NCBI RefSeq assembly: GCF_032854445.1
Contig: NW_027017981.1
Span: 62,001-126,000 of the forward strand
Length of the DNA: 64,000 nucleotides
Reading direction: 5' to 3'
Source of the DNA: Liolophura sinensis
Taxonomy: Eukaryota; Mollusca; Polyplacophora; Chitonida; Chitonidae
Position numbers and translations under genes: made by a program. The stretch's first letter is position 1. Every line of letters begins with the position of its first letter. The notes under the pieces were generated by a model. It was not told where the DNA came from. It saw only the letters and a program-made list of their open reading frames with translations, and did no database searches. This document shows, one piece after another, positions 1 through 10,216 of this stretch.

Positions 1-334
1 CTTGGACTTAGAAGTAAGACAATTGCTGGGTGAGTTAAATGGGCTTAGCCCAAAAATTTGACATCTTCTGGGCTACCGAAAAGCACATAACTTATAGTCA
101 AAAGTTGAATATAGTAATGACCAGTCGCGATGGTACATAGTACAGTGTAGCCGATTTCAATTAACAAAAAGACCAGGCCAAAATGCAAAAGTGGAAAAAC
201 TGTTCCAGTTCTCCTGGTAAGAGGCTAATCCGACGTATTTTCTGACGAAAAATCGAATGGTGCAAACCGCGTTGCTCTCCGACCAATACTTTTGGCTGTA
301 GCGACAATTGAATGATCATTGATGTCATAATCAC
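1..334. repeat. Partial satellite unit at left edge
   Basis: This is the last 334 bases of a unit; base 1 corresponds to base 550. It has AAAAATTTGACATC after AGCCC and then TTCCAGTTCTCCTGG, a combination seen at the ends of the units starting at 15712 and 57454. The next unit (335) also matches those that follow them (16261 and 58003), so the window opens in the same higher-order phase. Confidence 0.9.
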
Positions 335-610
335 GTGCCCAGCAACGGCTCTTACTCCATGGAAACCAGGGAAATTTGCAATTTTTCAACTGCAGCCGAT
401 GCCTGGCTCAATTCCGCTTTTTTTGGCACCTTATTAATGTGGGCCTGTGATCAGTTGTACTTTTTACAGCAGACTGTATCAAGTACCTTGTGTTTTTTAT
501 GTACAAATGGTGTGGTTTTTCTACACGTAGATAAAGACATTGAGATTGTCTTGGACTTAGAAGTAAGACAATTGCTGGGTGAGTTAAATGGGCTTAGCCC
601 AAAGATTTGA
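335..610 (+). other. Recurrent 91-codon open frame, probably non-coding
   Basis: An open frame of 91 codons is intact in about 68 of 116 units, always at the same phase. It begins with GTG, or TTG in 24 units, never ATG; the first ATG in frame is nine codons in. I see no ribosome-binding-like purine run before it and recognise no domain; the product would be rich in hydrophobic and cysteine residues. Four nonsense changes are spread among sub-families: CAG to TAG (units 8570, 11316, 12414, 14614, 56356), a second CAG to TAG (9119, 12963, 15163, 56905), TGC to TGA (10766, 11865, 14065, 55807, 59649) and TGT to TGA (23402, 27794, 33835, 42069, 47566, 48663, 53063). Differences between units are largely amino-acid-changing. 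These points argue against selection for a protein; the frame is most likely a by-product of array homogenisation. Confidence 0.7.
589..601. other. 13-bp dyad TGGGCT-T-AGCCCA
   Basis: Two perfect 6-bp arms flank a single central base. The centre varies between units (T usual, G in unit 7472, A in unit 6374) while the arms persist. In units 17908 and 60198 both arms change together to TGGGGT and ACCCCA, so symmetry is kept. Units with TGGGGT and AGCCCA (23402, 27794, 33835, 42069, 47566, 48663, 53063) have one mismatch and look like an intermediate. Units ending GCGCCTAGAGAA or GCGCGTAGAGAA have lost the dyad, so it is not strictly required. Any function is unknown. Confidence 0.6.
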
Positions 611-623
611 CATCTTCTGGGCT
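596..623 (+). other. Hairpin, 11-bp stem with one bulge, repeated in many units
   Basis: The left arm AGCCCAAAGAT (596-606) pairs with ATCTTCTGGGCT (612-623), leaving a bulged C at 617 and the loop TTGAC. The base at 612 is A or G in different units, which would pair with U as A-U or G-U in RNA. In units 8021, 10766, 11865, 14065, 17359, 55807 and 59649 the arms read AGCCAA and TTGGCT, a matched double change. Unit 22303 has AGCCAA with TGGGCT (mismatch), and units with AGAGAA or with C or T at the 604 position lose pairs. The structure is visible; a role in transcripts or recombination is speculative. Confidence 0.55.
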
Positions 624-714
624 ACCGAAAAGCACATAACTTATAGTCAAAAGTTGAATATAGTAATGACCAGTCGCGATGGTACATAGTACAGTGTAGC
701 CGATTTCAATTAAC

Positions 715-748
715 AAAAATACCAGGCCAAAATGCAAAAGTGGAAAAA
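715..748. other. Cluster of four A-tracts
   Basis: Runs of 4-5 A lie at 715-719, 729-732, 736-739 and 744-748 and recur at this phase in nearly every unit. The spacing (about 14, 7 and 8 bp between starts here, 13, 8 and 8 in most units) is not the regular 10-11 bp of strongly bent DNA, so any intrinsic curvature would be modest. Confidence 0.4.
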
Positions 749-860
749 CTGTTCCAGTGTTGCTGGTAAGAGGCTAATCCGACGTATTTTCTGACGAAAA
801 ATCGAATGGTGCAAACCGCGTTGCTCTCCGACCAATACTTTTGGCTGTAGCGACAATTGA

Positions 861-886
861 ATGATCATTGATGTCATAATCACGTG
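861..886. other. Palindrome cluster ATGATCAT, TGATGTCAT, CACGTG at unit boundary
   Basis: An 8-bp palindrome (861-868) is followed by a CRE/ATF-like TGATGTCAT (869-877) and a perfect CACGTG E-box (881-886). The E-box is present in about 91 of 116 starts. It reads CACTTG in 24 units (1982, 4178, 17908, 18459, 19008, 20108, 23951, 25599, 27243, 29992, 31090, 33835, 36031, 37678, 39874, 40971, 45370, 46468, 50864, 51966, 60198, 60747, 61845, 62943) and CAGGTG before unit 56905. Binding by bHLH or bZIP proteins is known for such motifs in general; here it is only a possibility. Confidence 0.3.
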
Positions 887-2530
887 CCCAGCAACGGCTC
901 TTACTCCATGGAAACCAGGGAAATTTGCAATTTTTCAACTGCTGCCGATGCCTGGCTCAATTCCGCTTCTTTTGGCACCTTATTAATGTGGGCCTGTGAT
1001 CAGTTGTACTTTTTACAGCAGACTGTATCAAGTACCTTGTGTTTTTTATGTACAAATGGTGTGGTTTTTCTACACGTAGATAAAGACATTGAGATTGTCT
1101 TGGACTTAGAAGTAAGACAATTGCTGGGTGAGTTAAATGGGCTTAGCCCAAAGATTTGACGTCTTCTGGGCTACCGAAGGGCACATAACTTATAGTCAAA
1201 AGTTAAATATAGTAATGATCAGTGGGGATGGTACACAGTACAGTGTAGCCGATTTCAATTAACAAAAAGACCAGGCAAAAATGCAAAAGTGGAAAAACTG
1301 TTCCAGTGCTGCTGGTAAGAGGCTAATCCGACGTATTTTGTGACGAGAAATCGAATGGTGCAAACCGCGTTGCTCTCCAACCAATACTTTTGGCTGTAGC
1401 GACAATTGAATGATCATTGATGTCATAATCACGTGCCCAGCAACGGCTCTTACTCCATGGAAACCAGGGAAAATTGCAATTTTTCAACAGCTGCCGATGC
1501 CTGGCTCAATTCCGCTTCTTTTGGCACCTTATTAATGTGGGTCTGTGGTCAGTTGTACTTTTTACAGCAGACTGTATCAAGTACCTTGTGTTTTTCATGT
1601 ACAAATGGTCTGGTTTTTCTACACGTAGATAAAGACATTGAGATTGTCTTGGACTTAGAAGTAAGACAATTGCTGGGTGAGTTAAATGGGCTTAGCCCAA
1701 AGATTTGACGTCTTCTGGGCTACCGAAGGGCACATAACTTATAGTCAAAAGTTGAATATAGTAATAACCAGTCGCGATGGTACATAGTACAGTGTAGCCG
1801 ATTTCAATTAACAAAAAGACCAGGCAAAAATGCAAAAGTGGAAAAACTGTTCCAGTTCTCCTGGTAAGAGGCTAATCCGACGTATTTTGTGACGAGAAAT
1901 CGAATGGTGCAAACCGCGTTGCTCTCCGACCAATACTTTTGGCTGTAGCGACAATTCAATGATCATTAATGTCATAACCACTTGCCCAGCAACGGGTCTT
2001 ACTCCATGGAAACCAGAGAAATTTGCAATTTTTCAACTGCTGCCGATGACTGGCTCAATTCCGCTTCTTTTGGCACCTTATTAATGTGGGCCTGTGGTCA
2101 GTTGTACTTTTTACAGCAGACTGTATCAAGTACCTTGTGTTTTTTATGTACAAATGGTGTGGTTTTTCTACACGTAGATAAAGACATTGAGATTGTCTTG
2201 GACTTAGAAGTAAGACAATTGCTGGGTGAGTTAAATGCGCGTAGAGAAAAGATTTGAGGTCTTCTGGGCTACCGAAGGGCACATAACTTATAGTCAAATG
2301 TTGAATATAGTAATGACCAGTCGCGATGGTACAAAGTACAGTGTAGCCGATTTCAATTAACAAAAAGACCAGGCAAAAATGCAAAAGTGGAAAAACTGTT
2401 CCAGTGCTGCTGGTAAGAGGCTAATCCGACGTATTTTGTGACGAGAAATCGAATGGTACAAACCGCGTTGCTCTCCGACCAATACTTTTGGCTGTAGCGA
2501 CAATTGAATGATCATTGATGTCATAATCAC

Positions 2531-4726
2531 GTGCCCAGCAACGGCTCTTACTCCATGGAAACCAGGGAAATTTGCAATATTTCAACAGGTGCCGATTCCT
2601 GGCTCAATTCCACATCTTTTGGCACCTTATTTATGTGGGTCTGTGGTCAGTTGTACTTTTTACAGCAGACTGTATCAAGTACCTTGTGTTTTTTATGTAC
2701 AAATGGTGTGGTTTTTCTACACGTAGATAAAGACATTGAGATTATCTTGGACTTAGAAGTAAGACAATTGCTGGGTGAGTTAAATGGGCTTAGCCCAAAG
2801 ATTTGACATCTTCTGGGCTACCGAAAAGCACATAACTTATAGTCAAAAGTTGAATATAGTAATGACCAGTCGCGATGGTACATAGTACAGTGTAGCCGAT
2901 TTCAATTAACAAAAATACCAGGCCAAAATGCAAAAGTGGAAAAACTGTTCCAGTGTTGCTGGTAAGAGGCTAATCCGACGTATTTTCTGACGAAAAATCG
3001 AATGGTGCAAACCGCGTTGCTCTCCGACCAATACTTTTGGCTGTAGCGACAATTGAATGATCATTGATGTCATAATCACGTGCCCAGCAACGGCTCTTAC
3101 TCCATGGAAACCAGGGAAATTTGCAATTTTTCAACTACTGCCGATGCCTGGCTCAATTCCGCTTCTTTTGGCACCTTATTAATGTGGGCCTGTGATCAGT
3201 TGTACTTTTTACAGCAGACTGTATCAAGTACCTTGTGTTTTTTATGTACAAATGGTGTGGTTTTTCTACACGTAGATAAAGACATTGAGATTGTCTTGGA
3301 CTTAGAAGTAAGACAATTGCTGGGTGAGTTAAATGGGCTTAGCCCAAACATTTGACGTCTTCTGGGCTACCGAAGGGCACATAACTTATAGTCAAAAGTT
3401 AAATATAGTAATGATCAGTGGCGATGGTACACAGTACAGTGTAGCCGATTTCAATTAACAAAAAGACCAGGCAAAAATGCAAAAGTGGAAAAACTGTTCC
3501 AGTGCTGCTGGTAAGAGGCTAATCCGACGTATTTTGTGACGAGAAATCGAATGGTGCAAACCGCGTTGCTCTCCAACCAATACTTTTGGCTGTAGCGACA
3601 ATTGAATGATCATTGATGTCATAATCACGTGCCCAGCAACGGCTCTTACTCCATGGAAACCAGGGAAAATTGCAATTTTTCAACAGCTGCCGATGCCTGG
3701 CTCAATTCCGCTTCTTTTGGCACCTTATTAATGTGGGTCTGTGGTCAGTTGTACTTTTTACAGCAGACTGTATCAAGTACCTTGTGTTTTTCATGTACAA
3801 ATGGTCTGGTTTTTCTACACGTAGATAAAGACATTGAGATTGTCTTGGACTTAGAAGTAAGACAATTGCTGGGTGAGTTAAATGGGCTTAGCCCAAAGAT
3901 TTGACGTCTTCTGGGCTACCGAAGGGCACATAACTTATAGTCAAAAGTTGAATATAGTAATAACCAGTCGCGATGGTACATAGTACAGTGTAGCCGATTT
4001 CAATTAACAAAAAGACCAGGCAAAAATGCAAAAGTGGAAAAACTGTTCCAGTTCTCCTGGTAAGAGGCTAATCCGACGTATTTTGTGACGAGAAATCGAA
4101 TGGTGCAAACCGCGTTGCTCTCCGACCAATACTTTTGGCTGTAGCGACAATTCAATGATCATTGATGTCATAACCACTTGCCCAGCAACGGGTCTTACTC
4201 CATGGAAACCAGAGAAATTTGCAATTTTTCAACTGCTGCCGATGACTGGCTCAATTCCGCTTCTTTTGGCACCTTATTAATGTGGGCCTGTGGTCAGTTG
4301 TACTTTTTACAGCAGACTGTATCAAGTACCTTGTGTTTTTTATGTACAAATGGTGTGGTTTTTCTACACGTAGATAAAGACATTGAGATTGTCTTGGACT
4401 TAGAAGTAAGACAATTGCTGGGTGAGTTAAATGCGCGTAAAGAAAAGATTTGAGGTCTTCTGGGCTACCGAAGGGCACATAACTTATAGTCAAATGTTGA
4501 ATATAGTAATGACCAGTCGCGATGGTACAAAGTACAGTGTAGCCGATTTCAATTAACAAAAAGACCAGGCAAAAATGCAAAAGTGGAAAAACTGTTCCAG
4601 TGCTGCTGGTAAGAGGCTAATCCGACGTATTTTCTGACGAGAAATCGAATGGTGCAAACCGCGTTGCTCTACGACCAATACTTTTGGCTGTAGCGACAAT
4701 TGAATGATCATTGATGTCATAATCAC
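2531..4726. repeat. Four-unit block, second copy of 2196-bp pair
   Basis: Units start at 2531, 3080, 3629 and 4178. The last three repeat 884, 1433 and 1982 at exactly 2196 bp. Unit 4178 differs from 1982 by GCGCGTAAAG for GCGCGTAGAG. The lead unit 2531 is of another sub-family (AATATTTCAACAGGTGCC, GATTATCTTGG), like 6374, so a crossover or conversion separates it from 335. Confidence 0.88.
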
Positions 4727-7700
4727 GTGCCCAGCAACGGCTCTTACTCCATGGAAACCAGAGAAATTTGCAATTTTTCACCTGCTGCCGATGCCTGGCT
4801 CAATTCCGCATCTTTTAGCACCTTATTAATGTGGGCCTGTGGTCAGTTGTACTTTTTACAGCAGACTGTATCAAGTACCTTGTGTTTTTTATGTACAAAT
4901 GGTGTGGTTTTTCTACACGTAGATAAAGACATTGAGATTGTCTTGGACTTAGAAGTAAGACAAATGCTGGGTGAGTTAAATGGGCTTAGCCCAAAGATTT
5001 GACGTCTTCTGGGCTACCGAAGGGCACATAACTTATAGTCAAAAGTTGAATATAGTAATGACCGGTCGCGATGGTACATAGTACAGTGTAGCCGATTTCA
5101 ATTAACAAAAAGACCAGGCAAAAATGCAAAAGTGGAAAAACTGTTCCAGTGCTGCTGGTAAGAGGCTAATCCGACGTATTTTCTGACGAAAAATCGAATG
5201 GTGCAAACCGCGTTGCTCTCCGACCAATACTTTTGGCTGTAGCGACAATTGAATGATCATTGATGTCATAATCACGTGCCCAGCAACGGCTCTTACTCCA
5301 TGGAAACCAGGGAAATTTGCAATTTTTCAACTGCTGCCGATGCCTGTCTCAATTCCGCCTCTTTTGGCACCTTATCAATGTGGGCCTGTGGTCAGTTGTA
5401 CTTTTTACAGCAGACTGTATCAAGTACCTTGTGTTTTTTATGTACAAATGGTGTGGTTGTTCTACACGTAGATAAAGACATTGAGATTGTCTTGGACTTA
5501 GAAGTAAGACAATTGCTGGGTGAGTTAAATGGGCTTAGCCCAAATATTTGACGTCTTCTGGGCTACCGAAGGGCACATAACTTATAGTCAAAAGTTGAAT
5601 ATAGTAATGACCAGTCGCGATGGTACATAGTACAGTGTAGCCGATTTCAATTAACAAAAAGACCAGGCAAAAATGCAAAAGTGGAAAAACTGTTCCAGTT
5701 CTCCTGGTAAGAGGCTAATCCGACGTATTTTGTGACGAGAAATCGAATGGTGCAAACCGCGTTACTCTCCGACCAATACTTTTGGCTGTAGCGACAATTG
5801 AATGATCATTGATGTCATAATCACGTGCCCAGCAACGGCTCTTACTCCATGGAAACCAGGGAAATTTGCAATATTTCAACAGGTGCCGATGCCTGGCTCA
5901 ATTCCGCTTCTTTTGGCACCTTATTAATGTGGGCCTGTGGTCAGTTGTACATTTTACAGCAGACTGTATCAAGTACCTTGTGTTTTTTATGTACAAATGG
6001 TGTGGTTTTTCTCCACGTAGATAAAGACATTGAGATTGTCTTGGACTTAGAAGTAAGACAATTGCTGGGTGAGTTAAATGGGCTTAGCCCAAAGATTTGA
6101 CGTCTTCTGGGCTACCGAAGGGCACATAACTTATAGTCAAAAGTTGAATATAGTAATAACTAGTCGCGATGGTACATAGTACAGTGTAGCCGATTTCAAT
6201 TAACAAAAAGACCAGGCAAAAATGCAAAAGTGGAAAAACTGTTCCAGTGTTGCTGGTAAGAGGCTAATCCGACGTATTTTGTGACGAGAAATCGAATGGT
6301 GCAAACCGCGTTGCTCTCCGACCAATACTTTTGGCTGTAGCGACAATTGAATGATCATTGATGTCATAATCACGTGCCCAGCAACGGCTCTTACTCCATG
6401 GAAACCAGGGAAATTTGCAATATTTCAACAGGTGCCGATGCCTGGCTCAATTCCGCTTCTTTTGGCACCTTATTAATGTGGGTCTGTGGTCAGTTGTACT
6501 TTTTACAGCAGACTGTATCAAGTACCTTGTGTTTTTTATGTACAAATGGTGTGGTTTTTCTACACGTAGATAAAGACATTGAGATTATCTTGGACTTAGA
6601 AGTAAGACAATTGCTGGGTGAGTTAAATGGGCTAAGCCCAAAGATTTGACATCTTCTGGGCTACCGAAAAGCACATAACTTATAGTCAAAAGTTGAATAT
6701 AGTAATGACCAGTCGCGATGGTACATAGTACAGTGTAGCCGATTTCAATTAACAAAAAGACCAGGCAAAAATGCAAAAGTGGAAAAACTGTTCCAGTTCT
6801 CCTGGTAAGAGGCTAATCCGACGTATTTTCTGACGAAAAATCGAATGGTGCAAACCGCGTTGCTCTCCGACCAATACTTTTGGCTGTAGCGACAATTGAA
6901 TGATCATTGATGTCATAATCACGTGCCCAGCAACGGCTCTTACTCCATGGAAACCAGGGAAATTTGCAATTTTTCAACTGCTGCCGATGCCTGGCTCAAT
7001 TCCGCTTTTTTTGGCACCTTATTAATGTGGGCCTGTGATCAGTTGTACTTTTTACAGCAGACTGTATCAAGTACCTTGTGTTTTTTATGTACAAATTTTG
7101 TGGTTTTTCTACACGTAGATAAAGACATTGAGATTGTCTTGGACTTAGAAGTAAGACAATTGCTGGGTGAGTTAAATGGGCTTAGCCCAAACATTTGACG
7201 TCTTCTGGGCTACCGAAGGGCACATAACTTATAGTCAAGAGGTGAATATAGTAATAACCAGTCGCGATGGTACATAGTACAGTGTAGCCGATTTCAATTA
7301 ACAAAAAGACCAGGCAAAAATGCAAAAGTGGAAAAACTGTTCCAGTGCTGCTGGTAAGAGGCTAATCCGACGTATTTTGTGACGAAAAATCGAATGGTGC
7401 AAACCGCGTTGCTCTCCGACCAATACTTTTGGCTGTAGCGACAATTGAATGATCATTGATGTCATAATCACGTGCCCAGCAACGGCTCTTACTCCATGGA
7501 AACCAGGGAAATTTGCAATTTTTCAACAGCTGCCGGTGCCTGGCTCAATTCCGCATCTTTTGGCACCTTATTAATGTGGGCCTGTGGTCAGTTGTACTTT
7601 TTACAGCAGACTGTATCAAGTACCTTGTGTTTTTTATGTACAAATGGTGTGGTTTTTCTACACGTAGATAAAGACATTGAGATTGTCTTGGACTTAGAAG

Positions 7701-8020
7701 TAAGACAATTGCTGGGTGAGTTAAATGGGCTGAGCCCAAAGATTTGACGTCTTCTGGGCTACCGAAGGGCACATAACTTATAGTCAAAAGTTAAATATAG
7801 TAATGACCAGTGGCGATGGTACACAGTACAGTGTAGCCGATTTCAATTAACAAAAAGACCAGGCAAAAATGCAAAAGTGGAAAAACTGTTCCAGTGCTGC
7901 TGGTAAGAGGCTAATCCGACGTATTTTGTGACGAGAAATCGAATGGTGCAAACCGCGTTGCTCTCCGACCAATACTTTTGGCTGTAGCGACAATTGAATG
8001 ATCATTGATGTCATAATCAC
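4727..8020. repeat. Six mixed satellite units
   Basis: Units start at 4727, 5276, 5825, 6374, 6923 and 7472, all 549 apart. They belong to different sub-families: 4727 has TTTCACCTGCTG, 5276 has CTTATCAATG and GGTTGTTCTACACG (as in 40423, 42618, 44822 and 50317), 5825 and 6374 have AATATTTCAACAGGTG, 6923 has ACAAATTTTGTGG and TCAAGAGGTG, and 7472 has GCCGGTGCC. No four-unit period is visible here. Confidence 0.85.
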
Positions 8021-10216
8021 GTGCCCAGCAACGGCTCTTACTCCATGGAAACCAGGGAAATTTGCAATTTTTCAACAGCTGCCGATGCCTGGCTCAATTC
8101 CGCATCTTTTGGCACCTTATTAATGTGGGCCTGTGGTCAGTTGTACTTTTTACAGCAGACTGTATCAAGTACCTTGTGTTTTTTATGTACAAATGGTGTG
8201 GTTTTTCTACACGTAGATAAAGACATTGAGATTGTCTTGGACTTAGAAGTAAGACAATTGCTGGGTGAGTTAAATGGGCTTAGCCAAAAGATTTGATGTC
8301 TTCTTGGCTACCGAAGGGCACATAACTTATAGTCAAAAGTTGAATATAGTAATGACCAGTCGCGATGGTACATAGTACAGTGTAGCCGATTTCAATTAAC
8401 AAAAAGACCAGGCAAAAATGCAAAAGTGGAAAAACTGTTCCAGTGTTGCTGGTAAAAGGCTATTCCGACGTATTTTGTAACGAGAAATCGAATGGTGCAA
8501 ACCGCGTTGCTCTCCGACCAATACTTTTGGCTGTAGCGACAATTGAATGATCATTGATGTCATAATCACGTGCCCATCAACGGATCTTACTCCATGGAAA
8601 CCAGGGAAATTTGCAATTTTTCACCTGCTGCCGATGCCTGGCTCAATTCCACATCTTTTGGCACCTTATTAATGTGGGTCTGTGGTCAGTTGTACTTTTT
8701 ACAGTAGACTGTATCAAGTACCTTGTGTTTTTTATGTACAAATGGTCTGGTTTTTCTACACGTAGATAAAGACATTGAGATTGTCTTGGACTTAGAAGTA
8801 AGACAATTGCTGGGTGAGTTAAATGGGCTTAGCCCAAAGATTTGAGGTCTTCTGGGCTACCGAAGGGCACATAACTTATAGTCAAAAGTTGAATATAGTA
8901 ATGACCAGTCGCGATGGTACATAGTACAGTGTAGCCGATTTCAATTAACAAAAAGACCAGGCAAAAATGCAAAAGTGGAAAAACTGTTCCAGTTCTGCTG
9001 GTAAGAGGCTAATCCGACGTATTTTGTGACGAGAAATCGAATGGTGCAAACCGCGTTGCTCTCCGACCAATACTTTTGGCTGTAGCGACAATTCAATGAT
9101 CATTGATGTCATAATCACGTGCCCAGCAACGGCTCTTACTCCATGGAAACCAGGGAAATTTGCAATTATTCAACAGTTGCCGATGCCTGGCTCAATTCCG
9201 CTTCTTTTGGCACCTTATTAATGTGGGCCTGTGGTTAGTTGTACTTTTTACAGCAGACTGTATCAAGTACCTTGTGTTTTTTATGTACAAATGGTGTGGT
9301 TTTTCTACACGTAGATAAAGACATTGAGATTGTCTTGGACTTAGAAGTAAGACAATTGCTGGGTGAGTTAAATGGGCTTAGCCCAAAGATTTGACGTCTT
9401 CTGGGCTACCGAAGGGCACATAACTTATAGTCAAAAGTTGAATATAGTAATGACCAGTCGCGATGGTACATAGTACAGTGTAGCCGATTTCAATTAACAA
9501 AAAGACCAGGCAAAAATGCAAAAGTGGAAAAACTGTTCCAGTGTTGCTGGTAAGAGGCTAATCCGACGTATTTTGTGACGAGAAATCGAATGGTGCAAAC
9601 CGCGTTGCTCTCCGACCAATACTTTTGGCTTTAGCGACAATTGAATGATCATTGATGTCATAATCACGTGCCCAGCAACGGCTCTTACTCCATGGAAACC
9701 AGGGAAATTTGCAATATTTCAACAGGTGCCGATGCCTGGCTCAATTCCGCTTCTTTTGGCACCTTATTAATGTGGGTCTGTGGTCAGTTGTACTTTTTAC
9801 AGCAGACTGTATCAAGTACCTTGTGTTTTTTATGTACAAATGGTGTGGTTTTTCTACACGTAGATAAAGACATTGAGATTGTCTTGGACTTAGAAGTAAG
9901 ACAATTGCTGGGTGAGTTAAATGGGCTTAGCCCAAAGATTTGACGTCTTCTGGGCTACCGAAGGGCACATAACTTATAGTCAAAAGTTGAATATAGTAAT
10001 GACCAGTCGCGATGGTACATAGTACAGTCTGGCCGATTTCAATTAACAAAAAGACCAGGCAAAAATGCAAAAGTGGAAAAACTGTTCCAGTGTTGCTGGT
10101 AAGAGGCTAATCCGACGTATTTTGTGACGAGAAATCGAATGGTGCAAACCGCGTTGCTCTCCGACCAATACTTTTGGCTGTAGCGACAATTGAATGATCA
10201 TTGATGTCATAATCAC
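8021..10216. repeat. Four-unit higher-order repeat, copy 1
   Basis: Units start at 8021, 8570, 9119 and 9668. Order of types: (a) end with AGCCAAAAGATTTGATG and CTTCTTGGC; (b) CCATCAACGGATC, CACCTGCTG, CCACATC and ACAGTAGACTG; (c) AATTATTCAACAG and GTGGTTAGTTG; (d) AATATTTCAACAGGTG. The same order recurs at 11865, 14065 and 55807. Unit 8021 has a different front half from the other (a) units (GCATCTTTT, TTTGCAATTTTTC), so its joint with the block lies inside the unit. Confidence 0.85.

Larger units (their letters stand above)
335..883. repeat. Reference 549-bp satellite unit
   Basis: Layout of a typical unit, offsets from the GTG at 335. Offsets 1-276 hold an open 91-codon frame. Offsets 255-289 hold a small dyad and an 11-bp hairpin that overlap the end of that frame. 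Offsets 290-380 are AT-rich spacer. Offsets about 381-414 hold four A-tracts. Offsets 477-490 (811-824) can form a small GCAAaC / GTTGC hairpin with a CGC loop. Offsets 527-549 hold the ATGATCAT palindrome and TGATGTCAT, leading into CACGTG at the next unit boundary. I count about 17 CpG sites. The length 549 is divisible by 3 (3 x 183), so exact-length units keep frame with each other. No tRNA, 5S rRNA or snRNA sequence was recognised. Confidence 0.9.
335..2530. repeat. Four-unit block, first copy of 2196-bp pair
   Basis: Units start at 335, 884, 1433 and 1982. Units 2-4 are nearly identical to those at 3080, 3629 and 4178. Shared rare marks are GTGATCAG in 884, TTTTTCATGTAC with GGTCTGG in 1433, CTCCAACCAATAC before 1433, and in 1982 the TTG start, GATGACTGG, TCAAATGTTG and TACAAAGTACAG. 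Unit 335 differs from its counterpart at 2531: it has a T-rich CGCTTTTTTTGG and GTGATCAG, like units 6923, 16261 and 58003. Confidence 0.88.

Noticed and set aside
367-377. CENP-B box-like TGGAAACCAGGGA near the front of each unit
   Set aside because: It lacks the essential TTCG and the contiguous CGGG of the box (YTTCGTTGGAARCGGGA), and the spacing is off by one to two bases.
770-825. RNA polymerase III A/B boxes, tRNA or 5S rRNA gene
   Set aside because: TGGTAAGAGGC and ATCGAATGG only weakly resemble the boxes; no cloverleaf or 5S core sequence could be found.
820-860. Possible spliced-leader or snRNA gene (ACTTTTGGCTGTAG)
   Set aside because: Only a loose resemblance to the dinoflagellate spliced leader; no donor site, Sm site or U-rich terminator in place.
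2055-2384. Minus-strand 109-codon frame, repeated at 4251, 25123, 28966, 32261, 32810, 34457, 35006 and 60820
   Set aside because: It exists only in units with GCGCGTAGAGAA- or GCGTGTAGAGAA-type ends that remove a stop; it is closed in most units and has no recognised domain.
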